Positions 6,986-13,850 of a DNA stretch of 14,070 nt are shown piece by piece; the stretch's first letter is position 1, and each line of letters starts with the position of its first letter. This stretch comes from an uncultured Treponema sp. (GTDB lineage Bacteria; Spirochaetota; Spirochaetia; Treponematales; Treponemataceae), in assembly GCA_934699065.1 (NCBI GenBank), contig CAKUWD010000063.1, positions 1 to 14,070 on the forward strand, written 5' to 3'. The notes beneath the pieces are model-generated. The model did no database searches and was not told where the DNA came from. It worked only from the letters and a program-made list of their open reading frames with translations. The position numbers and the translations under genes are program-made.

Positions 6986-7062
6986 GGTGGTTTCGATACA
7001 CTCGCTTCGCGAGCACTCAACCACCGGTGGTTGAGTAGGCCGAAGGCCGTATCGAAACCACC
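6986..7062. repeat. palindromic repeat folding as a closing stem with three hairpins
   Basis: A 14-bp perfect inverted repeat (GGTGGTTTCGATAC, 6986-6999, with its complement at 7049-7062) encloses three perfect hairpins separated by single bases: CTCGC-TTC-GCGAG (7001-7013), a 22-base perfect palindrome (7015-7036, centre CCGG) and GGCC-GAA-GGCC (7038-7048). Every base except the linkers at 7000, 7014 and 7037 and the loops is paired. The element ends at 7062, touching the sufU stop codon (7063-7065). A partial relative of the arm, TTTCGAAACTTGGTTTCGA, sits just left at 6962-6980. Repeats with GGTTGAG and GAAACCACC blocks are known to me from many genomes. Confidence 0.88.
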
Positions 7063-7491
7063 TTATTTTGTTCCTAACATTTCCTTCATTGTGCGCCAGC
7101 CAAGCATTGCGCATTTTACCCGGGCAGGCATGTGTGAAATATCCTGAAGAGCTGCAGCTTCATCAAGTTTTTCAAGATCTTCTTCTGTAACTTCGCTTTT
7201 TATCATGCGGTCAAAAATATCAGCAAGAGCAAGAGCTTCTTCCTTTGTTTTTCCGATTACAAGGTCTGCCATCATATCTACAGAAGCCTGGCTGATGGCA
7301 CAGCCGCTGCCTGTAAAACTTGCATCTGCAATTCTTCCGTCTTCGCCAAGTTTTATTTGAAGAGTAATCTGGTCGCCGCAACTTGGATTTACTCCTTCAA
7401 GACAGAAATCTGGAGATTCCATTGCAAGCTTGTGAGTAGGATTGATATTATGTTCGTTTAAGATTTCTCTGTATAGTTCTTTTGTATCCAT
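7063..7491 (-). CDS. sufU: SufU, sulfur-relay / scaffold-like Fe-S assembly protein
   Basis: The product has 142 residues from ATG 7491. SufU proteins accept persulfide sulfur from SufS and pass it towards SufBCD, using a zinc site. The expected ligands are all present: C38 and D40 (SCGD), C64 (SGCAIS) and C127 (VKCAMLGW). The insertion typical of SufU rather than IscU is seen between C64 and C127 (GKTKEEALALADIFDRMIK). The start at 7491 is preferred because GGAAGG lies 7 bases upstream (7504-7499). The in-frame ATG at 7506 abuts the repeat at 7507-7568 and would place the ribosome site inside the gene. It is the last protein gene of the suf operon, and a palindromic repeat touches its stop. 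Confidence 0.93.
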   Translation of the reverse strand: MDTKELYREILNEHNINPTHKLAMESPDFCLEGVNPSCGDQITLQIKLGEDGRIADASFTGSGCAISQASVDMMADLVIGKTKEEALALADIFDRMIKSEVTEEDLEKLDEAAALQDISHMPARVKCAMLGWRTMKEMLGTK

Positions 7492-7506
7492 TTTACTTCC
7501 TTCCAT

Positions 7507-7568
7507 GTCACCCTGAACTTGTTTCAGGGTCTCATTATTATAGATGCTGAAATAAATTCAGCATGACG
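7507..7568. repeat. dispersed palindromic repeat, copy 2 (in sufS-sufU gap)
   Basis: A 62-base homologue of the element at 4297-4357, sharing CACCCTGAACTTGTTTC, GGGTCT, TAGATGCTGAAA and TTCAGCATGACG. It occupies the whole gap between the sufS stop (7570-7572) and the sufU Shine-Dalgarno. The right-arm substitutions (AATAAATTC against AACAAGTTC) weaken the hairpin relative to copy 1. Confidence 0.88.
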
Positions 7569-7569
7569 C

Positions 7570-8817
7570 CTATAAATCTTTGTAGCCTGACCATTCTCTA
7601 AGATGAGATAATTTTTCGAGGAAGATATCAACTTCTTCTTCTGTGTTGTAAAAGTAAAGACTTGCACGGGCTGTTGCTGTCTGTTCAAGGTACTGTCCAA
7701 GCGGCTGTGCACAGTGGTGGCCTGCACGGATGGCAATATGCTCCTCAGAAAGAAGGGTAGCTACATCATGTGGATGAACTCCATCTACAGTAAAGGTAAC
7801 AATTCCGCAGCGTTTATTGCCGTCTTTTGGACCGATTATATTTATGTGTGGAATATTTTTCATTCCTTCAATAATGCGGCAGGCAAGCTGGGCATCATGC
7901 TTTTCTATATTTTCCAGACCAATACTTTGAATATAGCGGATAGCAGCAGCCATTCCAACGGCATCTCCGGCGCTTACGGTTCCTGCTTCGAACTTGTGAG
8001 GAACCTCTGCCCAGGTTGCCTTTTCGCGGGTAACGTATTCAATCATTTCGCCGCCGCGGAGGAATGGGTCCATTTCTTCTAAGAGAGCCCGTTTACCGTA
8101 AAGGGCTCCGATTCCCATTGGTCCACAGAGTTTGTGGCCGCTCATAGCAAAAAAGTCTGCGTCAAACTCCTGAACATCAACCTTCATATGAGGGGCAGAC
8201 TGAGCGCCATCCACAATAAAAACAGCGCCCACAGCATGTGCTGCCTGGCCAAGTTTTTTTACAGGATTGGTAACGCCAAGGACATTGCTTACATGAACTA
8301 CAGAAACAATTTTTGTACGTGAATTGATTTTTGCGGAAATTTCTTCGTCACTGATAATTCCTGTCTCTTTGTCGCATTCAAGAAAAACAAGTTTTGCACC
8401 GGTTTTCTGACAAACCATCTGCCATGGAACAATGTTTGAGTGATGCTCCATGATTGTAACGCAGATTTCGTCGCCTTCTTTAAGATTGTTGAGTCCCCAG
8501 CTGTAGGCTACAAGGTTCAGGCTTTCGCTGGCATTGCGGGTAAAGACGATTTCTGCGGCTTCGCGGGCATTTATGAATTTTGCAACTGTGTCGCGGGCAT
8601 TTTCATAGGCAAGGGTTGCGCGCTCGCTGAGGGAGTAGAGGCCTCGGAGAGGGTTTGCGTTTTCTGTTGCATAAAAGTGTGTCATTGCATTGAGTACAAT
8701 AAATGGACGCTGGGCGGTTGCCGCTGTGTCAAAATATATCAGGCCCTTGTTTTCACCAGCCTCGTTTTCATCGATAGCCTTAAAAAAAGGAAAGTCTTTT
8801 CTGTATTTATTTTCCAT
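7570..8817 (-). CDS. sufS: SufS cysteine desulfurase (group II)
   Basis: A PLP enzyme of 415 residues that converts L-cysteine to alanine and a protein-bound persulfide, the sulfur source for Fe-S clusters. The fold-I aminotransferase features are complete: EHHSN at 124-128 (PLP-stacking His), DGAQS at 203-207, and Schiff-base lysine K229 in SGHK. C369 in RAGHHCAQP is the catalytic cysteine of the short, rigid loop typical of SufS/group II enzymes, which need SufU or SufE as partner. That agrees with sufU being the next gene. A Shine-Dalgarno AGGGG lies a few bases before the ATG at 8817. The gap to the upstream sufD is 50 bases. Confidence 0.96.
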   Translation of the reverse strand: MENKYRKDFPFFKAIDENEAGENKGLIYFDTAATAQRPFIVLNAMTHFYATENANPLRGLYSLSERATLAYENARDTVAKFINAREAAEIVFTRNASESLNLVAYSWGLNNLKEGDEICVTIMEHHSNIVPWQMVCQKTGAKLVFLECDKETGIISDEEISAKINSRTKIVSVVHVSNVLGVTNPVKKLGQAAHAVGAVFIVDGAQSAPHMKVDVQEFDADFFAMSGHKLCGPMGIGALYGKRALLEEMDPFLRGGEMIEYVTREKATWAEVPHKFEAGTVSAGDAVGMAAAIRYIQSIGLENIEKHDAQLACRIIEGMKNIPHINIIGPKDGNKRCGIVTFTVDGVHPHDVATLLSEEHIAIRAGHHCAQPLGQYLEQTATARASLYFYNTEEEVDIFLEKLSHLREWSGYKDL

Positions 8818-8849
8818 GGAAACCCCTGTGTAAAAATTACCTGTGATTT

Positions 8850-8865
8850 TGATATGTAAATATCA
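8850..8865. other. small hairpin just after the sufD stop
   Basis: TGATAT-GTAA-ATATCA forms a perfect 6-bp stem with a 4-base loop. It lies two bases beyond the sufD stop codon (8870-8868, read leftward) in the 50-base sufD-sufS gap. No T-run follows on the minus strand, so it is not an obvious terminator. It could protect or mark the sufD 3' end. Confidence 0.45.
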
Positions 8866-8867
8866 GC

Positions 8868-9947
8868 TTAAGGCTCTTCGGCGCTGCCGTAAATGTCTGC
8901 AAGGCAGGCTTTTACTTGACTGCGGATTTCTTCGCTGCCGATTTTGTCTGCGGCGGCCTGAACCTTGGCCTTGGAAAGAAGCTCTTCTGCAAGGGCCTGG
9001 TCAATTCCGTGGGCCTGGAAGTAGAAGAGAATGTCCTTTGAAAGCTTTCCTACTGTTGAGCCGTGCTCGGCTGCAATGTCATCTTCGCCGCAGAGAATAA
9101 TTGGAGCGGATTTTTCGATTGCGTCCGGTGAAAGGTTCAGTGTGGTTTCCATTTCATTTCCGTTTGAGCCGGAACAGCCTGTTACCATGTCTATTGTACC
9201 GCGGTAAACCTTTGTAGATTTATCCTTGATGGTGCCGTCTGTAAACATGTTACAGGTGGTCTTTTTGCCCTTGTGAACGACGGTCTGGTTTGTGTCCAGA
9301 TACTGCTCGCCCCGACAAAGGTAGCCCATGTGGGAAGTAAAGTCTGAGCGTGAGCCAGAGAGGGTTGTATGAAAGCCCTGGTCTACATGGGAGCCGCCAA
9401 GCTCTACGGAAATGAAGTTCATTTTTGCATCGTTGCCGCAGACTGCGGCTGTTTCGTCTATCTGATTCATTGCAGAGCCTAAAAGCTGAACCTTGGAAAC
9501 CTGAATCCGGGCATTTTCTTCGAGGTAGACTTTTGTAAGAAGGGCTGTCATGCCACCTGCATTTTTTTCTGAAGAAGATACGATGATAACTTCGCCCTTT
9601 GAGTCCGGCAGGGCATGAATTATCTGCTGGCAGCATTCATTACAGCCGTCTGATGATTCAAGGCGGATTATCAGAGGCTCTTTAAGAGTTCCCTTGATTG
9701 TATAGATTTTTCCAGATTTTGCATTGCTGCTGATAAGATTTGCGGCTGCATCTCCAATGGAATACAGGGGCTCACTAAGCTCTGTTTTTATTTCCTTACC
9801 GGTAGTTACTGTAACACCGTCCGGCACTTTAATTTCCTTTCCTGTGTTTTCAGAAAAATTTGTATTTACCGAGATGGTGTCGTTATTTATTTTCATCCAA
9901 TGCCAGGTCAGGTAGGTGATTGGATTTACTTCTAATTTTTCTTCCAT
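8868..9947 (-). CDS. sufD: SufD, Fe-S cluster assembly complex subunit
   Basis: SufD pairs with SufB, and with SufC dimers forms the SufBC2D scaffold. The 359-residue protein is shorter than E. coli SufD (about 420), with the difference mostly in the N-terminal helical part. The beta-helix core is visible, for example GSHVDQGFHTTLSGSRSDF and CRGEQYLDTNQTVVHKGKKT. The C-terminal signature AAEHGSTVGKLSKDILFYFQAHGI, with H295, matches the conserved SufD histidine region used at the SufB-SufD interface. The C-terminal helices (about 310-359) are the SufC-docking part by family knowledge. AGGAG lies about 6 bases before the ATG. The GC-rich repeat upstream (9978-10052) separates it from sufB. Confidence 0.88.
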   Translation of the reverse strand: MEEKLEVNPITYLTWHWMKINNDTISVNTNFSENTGKEIKVPDGVTVTTGKEIKTELSEPLYSIGDAAANLISSNAKSGKIYTIKGTLKEPLIIRLESSDGCNECCQQIIHALPDSKGEVIIVSSSEKNAGGMTALLTKVYLEENARIQVSKVQLLGSAMNQIDETAAVCGNDAKMNFISVELGGSHVDQGFHTTLSGSRSDFTSHMGYLCRGEQYLDTNQTVVHKGKKTTCNMFTDGTIKDKSTKVYRGTIDMVTGCSGSNGNEMETTLNLSPDAIEKSAPIILCGEDDIAAEHGSTVGKLSKDILFYFQAHGIDQALAEELLSKAKVQAAADKIGSEEIRSQVKACLADIYGSAEEP

Positions 9948-9977
9948 AAAAACTCCTGTTTTATGTACGTTTAATAC

Positions 9978-10052
9978 GGGGCGTTGCGGGGTGTCCCCGC
10001 AGGGTGGGTAGGGCGCAACGAAGTGCGACCGTAGGGCGGGGCTCCGCCCTCC
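9978..10052. repeat. GC-rich palindromic element in the sufB-sufD gap
   Basis: This dense set of hairpins has a base composition unlike its flanks. GCGGGG-TGT-CCCCGC lies at 9986-10000 and AGGGCGG-GGCT-CCGCCCT at 10033-10050. A competing pair CGTTGCG (9982-9988) with CGCAACG (10014-10020) would exclude the first hairpin. The whole sits 15-90 bases after the sufB stop on the minus strand. No T-run follows, so full termination is not predicted. It probably belongs to a dispersed repeat family; only one copy is in this window. Confidence 0.75.
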
Positions 10053-10066
10053 TGAAAAACCACTGC

Positions 10067-11479
10067 CTACATGTTTCCGTGCATTTCTATCTTAATCAGA
10101 TTGTTCATTTCTACTGCATACTCAAGCGGCAGTTCCTTGCTTACAGGATTTGCAAAGCCGCTTACTATCATGCTGCGGGCATCGTCTTCGCTGATTCCCC
10201 GGGACATAAGATAGAAAATTGCGTCGCTTGAAATGCGTCCGATTTTTGCTTCGTGGCCTACATCACATTCGTCGGTCATTATCTGCATTGCAGGAATGGT
10301 ATCGCTGCGGCTCTGCGGGTCAAGCATAAGGCTTTCGCAGGAAATGCTGGTTTTGCTGCCGGCGGCTTTTTTGTCTATGTAAACTGCAGAGCGGTAAATG
10401 CTTACTCCGCCGCCCTTGGAAATTGACTTTGTAGAGATAAGGCTTGTGGTGTCTGGGGCAAGGTGTACCATTTTTGCACCTGTGTCCAGGCTCTGGCCTG
10501 CTCCTGCAAAGGTGATTCCCGTGAACTCTGCCTTTGCCTTGCGGCCTACGAGGTCACTTTCGGGATAGAGGTAAGAAATGTGGGAACCGAAGGAACCGCT
10601 TACCCATTCGATTGCGGCATCTTCTTCAACCTTTGCACGCTTTGTGTTGAGGTTGTACATATTCTTTGACCAGTTTTCGATTGTGGAGTAGCGGAGATGT
10701 GCGCCTTTTTTTACAAAAAGCTCTACGGCTCCTGCGTGAAGGTTTGCTTCGTTATATTTTGGTGCAGAACAGCCTTCAATAAAGTGCAGGTCTGCGCCTT
10801 CGTCTACGATGATAAGGGTGTGCTCGAACTGACCGGCACCGCGGGCGTTCAAACGGAAGTAGGACTGAAGGGGGAAGGAAAGGTGTACGCCCTTTGGAAC
10901 GTAAACAAAGCTGCCTCCCGACCATACGGCTCCGTGAAGGGCTGCAAACTTGTGGTCCTTTGGGGTAATGAGGGTCATAAAATACTCTTGCACCATTGGT
11001 CCCCATTCCTGGGATTTTAAGGCCTCTTCAAAGCCAAGGTAAATAACACCCTGCTTTGCAACCTCTGTCTGAACATTGTGATAAACAAGCTCTGAGTCGT
11101 ACTGGGCTCCAACTCCGGCAAGCGATTTTCTTTCTGCTTCCGGGATTCCAAGCTTTTCAAATGTTTCCTTAATGTCATCTGGAACATCTTCCCATTTGCC
11201 GCTCATCTGGGTTTTAGGGCGGACGTAGGTTGCAATGTTGTCGATGTTCAGGCCTTCGATTGAAGGACCCCACTTAGGAACCTTTAACTGATTGTATATT
11301 TCAAGGGACTTGAGGCGGAATTCTTTCATCCACTCCGGGTCGCCTTTTTCTTCGGAGATTTTTTTTACGATTTCCTGGGTCAAACCTGATTCAAGACGGA
11401 AGGTATTTTCTTCTGTCTCTTCATAGCGGAAATCGTAAAACTCTCTGTTTATATCTTCTATTTTCTGTTTGTCTTCCAT
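10067..11479 (-). CDS. sufB: SufB, Fe-S cluster assembly scaffold subunit
   Basis: This 470-residue SufB is the core of the SufBC2D scaffold on which the cluster forms. The N-terminal part (GDPEWMKEFRLKSLEIYNQL and the region up to about 175) and the beta-helix core are typical of the full-length family. Highly conserved stretches include VPKGVHLSFPLQSYFR at 194-209, QFEHTLIIVDEGADLHFIEGC with C237, and SISCESLMLDPQSRSDTIP with C381. The C-terminal block ECDVGHEAKIGRISSDAIFYLMSRG contains H409 and E410. Candidate cluster or sulfur ligands by homology are C237, C381 and E410. GGAAA precedes the ATG at 11479. Lengths and motifs are normal. Confidence 0.96.
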   Translation of the reverse strand: MEDKQKIEDINREFYDFRYEETEENTFRLESGLTQEIVKKISEEKGDPEWMKEFRLKSLEIYNQLKVPKWGPSIEGLNIDNIATYVRPKTQMSGKWEDVPDDIKETFEKLGIPEAERKSLAGVGAQYDSELVYHNVQTEVAKQGVIYLGFEEALKSQEWGPMVQEYFMTLITPKDHKFAALHGAVWSGGSFVYVPKGVHLSFPLQSYFRLNARGAGQFEHTLIIVDEGADLHFIEGCSAPKYNEANLHAGAVELFVKKGAHLRYSTIENWSKNMYNLNTKRAKVEEDAAIEWVSGSFGSHISYLYPESDLVGRKAKAEFTGITFAGAGQSLDTGAKMVHLAPDTTSLISTKSISKGGGVSIYRSAVYIDKKAAGSKTSISCESLMLDPQSRSDTIPAMQIMTDECDVGHEAKIGRISSDAIFYLMSRGISEDDARSMIVSGFANPVSKELPLEYAVEMNNLIKIEMHGNM

Positions 11480-11509
11480 GTTGTTTCCAAGCTGCTAGCG
11501 GTTAGCTGT

Positions 11510-11563
11510 TAGCAATAAGCCCAAATATTTTCCTAAATGCTTGTGGCTAAAAGCTTATTGCTA
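11510..11563. repeat. stem-loop overlapping the sufC stop codon
   Basis: TAGCAATAAGC (11510-11520) is perfectly complementary to GCTTATTGCTA (11553-11563), an 11-bp stem with a 32-base loop. The right arm contains the sufC stop codon (TAG, 11563-11561 on the minus strand). The outer side has short reiterations of GTTAGC/GCTAGC (11494-11513). A ribosome terminating on sufC would melt the arm, so the hairpin could couple sufC termination to the fate of the downstream sufB message. Confidence 0.65.
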
Positions 11564-12298
11564 TTTAATGAATTCCTCATATCCATTTTCATTGATGTGC
11601 TTGAATAGAGAACCGTCGCCTGTCTTAACTATGTGGCCCTTTACCAGAACATGGGTGTAGTCCACGTCAAGACCTTCAAGAATTTTCGTGCTGTGGGTAA
11701 TGATGAGCAGGGCACCGTTTGTAAGCTTGCGGTATTCTGCGATTCCCTTTGAAACAACACGGATTGCATCTACGTCCAGACCGGAGTCTGTTTCGTCCAG
11801 AATTGCAAAGTCAGGCTTGAGCATGAGCAGCTGAAGGATTTCGGCCTTTTTGCGTTCTCCGCCTGAAAAGCCTACATTGAGGTCTCGCTTTGCATAATCA
11901 GGATTCATATCCAGAAGCTCCATGCAGCGGGCAAGCTCCTTCTGGAAGTGGAAAAGCTTAACTCTTTCACCTGTGCGCTGCTGGATTGCAGAGCGGATAA
12001 AGGATTCAAGGCTTATGCCCGGAATCTCTATCGGACTCTGGAATGACATGAACATTCCGAGTCTGGCACGCTTGTCGGCCTTTTCTTCGGTAACGTCTGT
12101 ATCCTTGAAAATAATTTTACCGCCGGTAATCTGATAAACCGGGTTACCCATAATTGTGTTTCCCAGTGAAGATTTTCCGGCTCCATTTGGTCCCATGAGG
12201 GCGTGAATTTCGCCCTGGTCGATTTTTATATTGAGGTCATTGAGAATCTGTTTTCCGTCCTCAAGACCTGCGTTTAAATTGGTAATATCTAATAACAT
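11561..12298 (-). CDS. sufC: SufC, ABC-type ATPase of the Suf complex
   Basis: The 245-residue ATPase drives the conformational cycle of SufBC2D. It has Walker A GPNGAGKSS at 36-44, a Q-loop around MSFQSPIEIPG, the ABC signature FSGGERKK, Walker B DFAILDETDSGLD and the switch histidine in LLIITHSTKIL. SufC-type features are the MSFQSP stretch and the short alpha-insert EIPGISLESFIRSAIQQRTGE. It is soluble, without membrane segments. It is the first gene of the operon, at the edge of the nested inverted repeat. The ATG lacks a Shine-Dalgarno and lies about where transcription should start from the promoter just upstream. Confidence 0.96.
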   Translation of the reverse strand: MLLDITNLNAGLEDGKQILNDLNIKIDQGEIHALMGPNGAGKSSLGNTIMGNPVYQITGGKIIFKDTDVTEEKADKRARLGMFMSFQSPIEIPGISLESFIRSAIQQRTGERVKLFHFQKELARCMELLDMNPDYAKRDLNVGFSGGERKKAEILQLLMLKPDFAILDETDSGLDVDAIRVVSKGIAEYRKLTNGALLIITHSTKILEGLDVDYTHVLVKGHIVKTGDGSLFKHINENGYEEFIK

Positions 12299-12304
12299 AC
12301 TTAT

Positions 12305-12333
12305 AATATAGTAAAAAAATAGGTAATAAACAA
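12305..12333 (-). promoter_or_regulatory. putative suf operon promoter
   Basis: On the minus strand, TTGTTT (12333-12328) and TATATT (12310-12305) are 17 bases apart. The expected transcription start falls at about 12298-12299, on or beside the sufC ATG (12298). The -10 box is part of the left arm of a 16-bp inverted repeat whose mirror copy lies upstream of the divergent thioesterase gene. No Fur, IscR/Rrf2 or other operator could be recognised. Confidence 0.45.
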
Positions 12334-12385
12334 CAGTTTTTGTAAAAATATACCTATAAAAATGGTAGTTAGAAAATAAACGTCT

Positions 12386-12586
12386 TAAATGAATTATAAA
12401 GATTTCAAGTTATTGTTGCTCTCAGTCTCGATACATATGTCAAAAACGCGCGATAACGCGCTAGACGCTGTTTGGGGTTTGGAAACTATTGTAATGCCGT
12501 TCGCGCGGCATCCCCAAACAGAGTCTTTTTGACATATGTCTCGAGCCTTCGAGTCAAATTGACCGAACTTTTTTATAATTCATTTA
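12386..12586. repeat. 201-bp nested inverted-repeat element (MITE-like or structured RNA)
   Basis: The layers of inverted repeat share one centre. TAAATGAATTATAAA (12386-12400) pairs with 12572-12586, ACATATGTCAAAAA (12433-12446) with 12526-12539, and CTGTTTGGGG (12468-12477) with 12512-12521. The spacing between the first and second layers is 32 bases on both sides. Two extra hairpins are included: GCGCG-ATAA-CGCGC (12448-12461), present only on the left arm, and ATGCCG-TTCGCG-CGGCAT (12494-12511) near the centre. No protein is encoded. It could be a non-autonomous mobile element or a structured transcript; there is no obvious target-site duplication. Confidence 0.75.
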
Positions 12587-12661
12587 CCCTGATACGTTAT
12601 AACAATTTTTTACTATATTATTCAGATTGACAAAAAGAGAGAAAATGTCGAAAATGAAGGT

Positions 12662-13090
12662 ATGAAAACTATAAAACCTTATTTGCACAAAGTTAATTAT
12701 TACGAAACTGACAAAATGGGAATTACCCATCATTCTAACTATATCCGCTATATGGAAGAGGCCCGCGTGGATTTTCTGGATCAGTTGGGCTGGTCTTTTA
12801 TTAAGCTTGAAGAAGAGGGAATGGCTTCGCCGGTAATGTCTGTTGAAGGCGTTTATAAGAAGTCGACAACTTTCCCGGATACTATTTCAATTATGGTTGG
12901 TATTGAAAAGCTTTCGGCTGCCAAGCTGACTTTTTCTTATGAGTTTAAATGTAAGGACGAGGTTGTATTCCTGGGAAAGAGTACCCACTGCTTCCTTGAT
13001 ACAAACGGGAGACCTGTTTTGATTGAAAGACAGTATCCGAAGTTTTATGCTGAATTGAAAGAGATTGCTGAGGCTGGAAAGAAGGAATAG
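12662..13090 (+). CDS. hot-dog (4HBT/YbgC-like) acyl-CoA thioesterase
   Basis: This 142-residue single hot-dog domain would hydrolyse an acyl-CoA or related thioester in the cytoplasm. The family signature near the N-terminus is intact: YYETDKMGITHHSNYIRYMEEAR, where D17 is the expected catalytic aspartate and HHSNY replaces the usual YHANY. The strand regions VEGVYKKSTTFPDTISIMV and LTFSYEFKC follow in order, and the length (130-150 usual) is normal. The substrate is not evident. The ATG at 12662 has GAAGG only 1 base upstream, too close for a normal Shine-Dalgarno, so initiation may rely on other features. A palindromic repeat begins directly after the stop. Confidence 0.85.
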   Translation: MKTIKPYLHKVNYYETDKMGITHHSNYIRYMEEARVDFLDQLGWSFIKLEEEGMASPVMSVEGVYKKSTTFPDTISIMVGIEKLSAAKLTFSYEFKCKDEVVFLGKSTHCFLDTNGRPVLIERQYPKFYAELKEIAEAGKKE

Positions 13091-13191
13091 ATCCCGAATC
13101 ATAGGGAGCGGCACAGCGTAGCTGGGCAAAAATAGTCCAGTGGACTATTTTTAGCGAGTCTCCGAGCAGCTATGCTGCGAAGGTTCGGGAT
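13091..13191. repeat. palindromic repeat, closing stem with three hairpins
   Basis: ATCCCGAA (13091-13098) pairs with TTCGGGAT (13184-13191) to close the element. Inside are CAGC-GTA-GCTG (13114-13124), a 12-bp near-perfect central hairpin (13128-13139 with 13141-13152, one loop base) and GCAGC-TAT-GCTGC (13166-13178). It starts immediately after the thioesterase stop (13088-13090). Its edge supplies a false upstream ATG at 13195 for the next gene. The layout parallels the element at 6986-7062 although the sequences are unrelated. Confidence 0.82.
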
Positions 13192-13221
13192 GACATGACC
13201 GGTTTGGATGTCGAGGTAACG

Positions 13222-13839
13222 ATGGGACGCGAGATAGAAATTAAGATTCCGCTGACTGATGCGGAATATGAAAAGATTTTTAAGGTGATTTCTGGGGAAG
13301 AGACTCTGCCTGGTCTTGAGGTGGCTGCAGAAGGACTGGAACATCTGTTAAAATCGGATGATTATTTTTCCCGTTATACTACCCGTGAAGAGAGTAAGGC
13401 TGCTGGTGAGCCTCAGGTTATCCGCATAAGAAGTGAAGCGTCTGCTGATGATAAAACTAACGAACGTTCGTATTTTTGTATAAAGCGGAAGTCTATTGAA
13501 AACGGAATTGAATTAAACCGTGAAGACGAAACTTTTGTTGAAAAGCCGGAGGTTATCCGTGACCTTCTTTTATTTTCAGGTTATCATCAGTTTTTTGAAA
13601 AGAAAAAGGATGCTTATGGAGTCCACTGCCAATCGGTAGTTTTGCCGGGTTGCGATTTTCATCTTGAACTTGAAATGGTGAATGGTCTAAAATATATTGA
13701 AGTTGAAGTAACTGATGGAAAAGATGCTGCTGATGACGTTCGTGTGGCTCTGGAAAAATTTATAGAACTCTTTGGTCTGGATACTTCAAAAAGAGATAAG
13801 CGCAGCTGGATGGAAATAATTCTGGGGAATACAAGATAG
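13222..13839 (+). CDS. CYTH-domain phosphohydrolase (thiamine triphosphatase / adenylate cyclase IV superfamily)
   Basis: From ATG 13222 the product has 205 residues. It opens MGREIEIKIPL, the ExExK signature (E4, E6, K8) that binds a triphosphate through divalent metal. Further tunnel residues fit the family: the RIR segment (VIRIRSEAS), basic YFCIKRK, ELNREDETF, acidic LELEMVNGLKYIEVEV and the C-terminal SWMEII. CYTH enzymes act on inorganic triphosphate, thiamine triphosphate or ATP (cyclase); the sequence alone does not choose. The next gene is a thiamine pyrophosphokinase, which favours a thiamine phosphate role. GAGG at 13213-13216 lies 5 bases before ATG 13222. The in-frame ATG at 13195 lies at the border of the preceding repeat and is unlikely to be used. 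Confidence 0.8.
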   Translation: MGREIEIKIPLTDAEYEKIFKVISGEETLPGLEVAAEGLEHLLKSDDYFSRYTTREESKAAGEPQVIRIRSEASADDKTNERSYFCIKRKSIENGIELNREDETFVEKPEVIRDLLLFSGYHQFFEKKKDAYGVHCQSVVLPGCDFHLELEMVNGLKYIEVEVTDGKDAADDVRVALEKFIELFGLDTSKRDKRSWMEIILGNTR

Positions 13840-13850
13840 GATGTGGGAGT

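Larger units (their letters stand above)
12303..12621. repeat. outer inverted repeat bounding the sufC-thioesterase intergenic region
   Basis: ATAATATAGTAAAAAA at 12303-12318 is matched without error by its reverse complement at 12606-12621. The region between has no gene, and the open frames inside it are short. Both arms read outward as TTTTTTACTATATTAT, so each end presents a similar -10-like sequence to the gene it faces. This contains the denser palindromic element at 12386-12586. Confidence 0.6.

Noticed and set aside
8440..8859. 139-codon open frame on the plus strand opposite sufS
   Set aside because: It is antisense to the highly conserved sufS coding region, Cys/Phe-rich and without recognisable domain; a shadow.
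11494..11520. Tandem GTTAGC/GCTAGC reiterations as an operator or tandem repeat array
   Set aside because: Only two or three imperfect short units; too little to support a regulatory site by itself.
12303..12621. CRISPR-like array in the repeat-rich intergenic region
   Set aside because: The repeats are inverted and nested, not direct and evenly spaced, and no cas gene is present.
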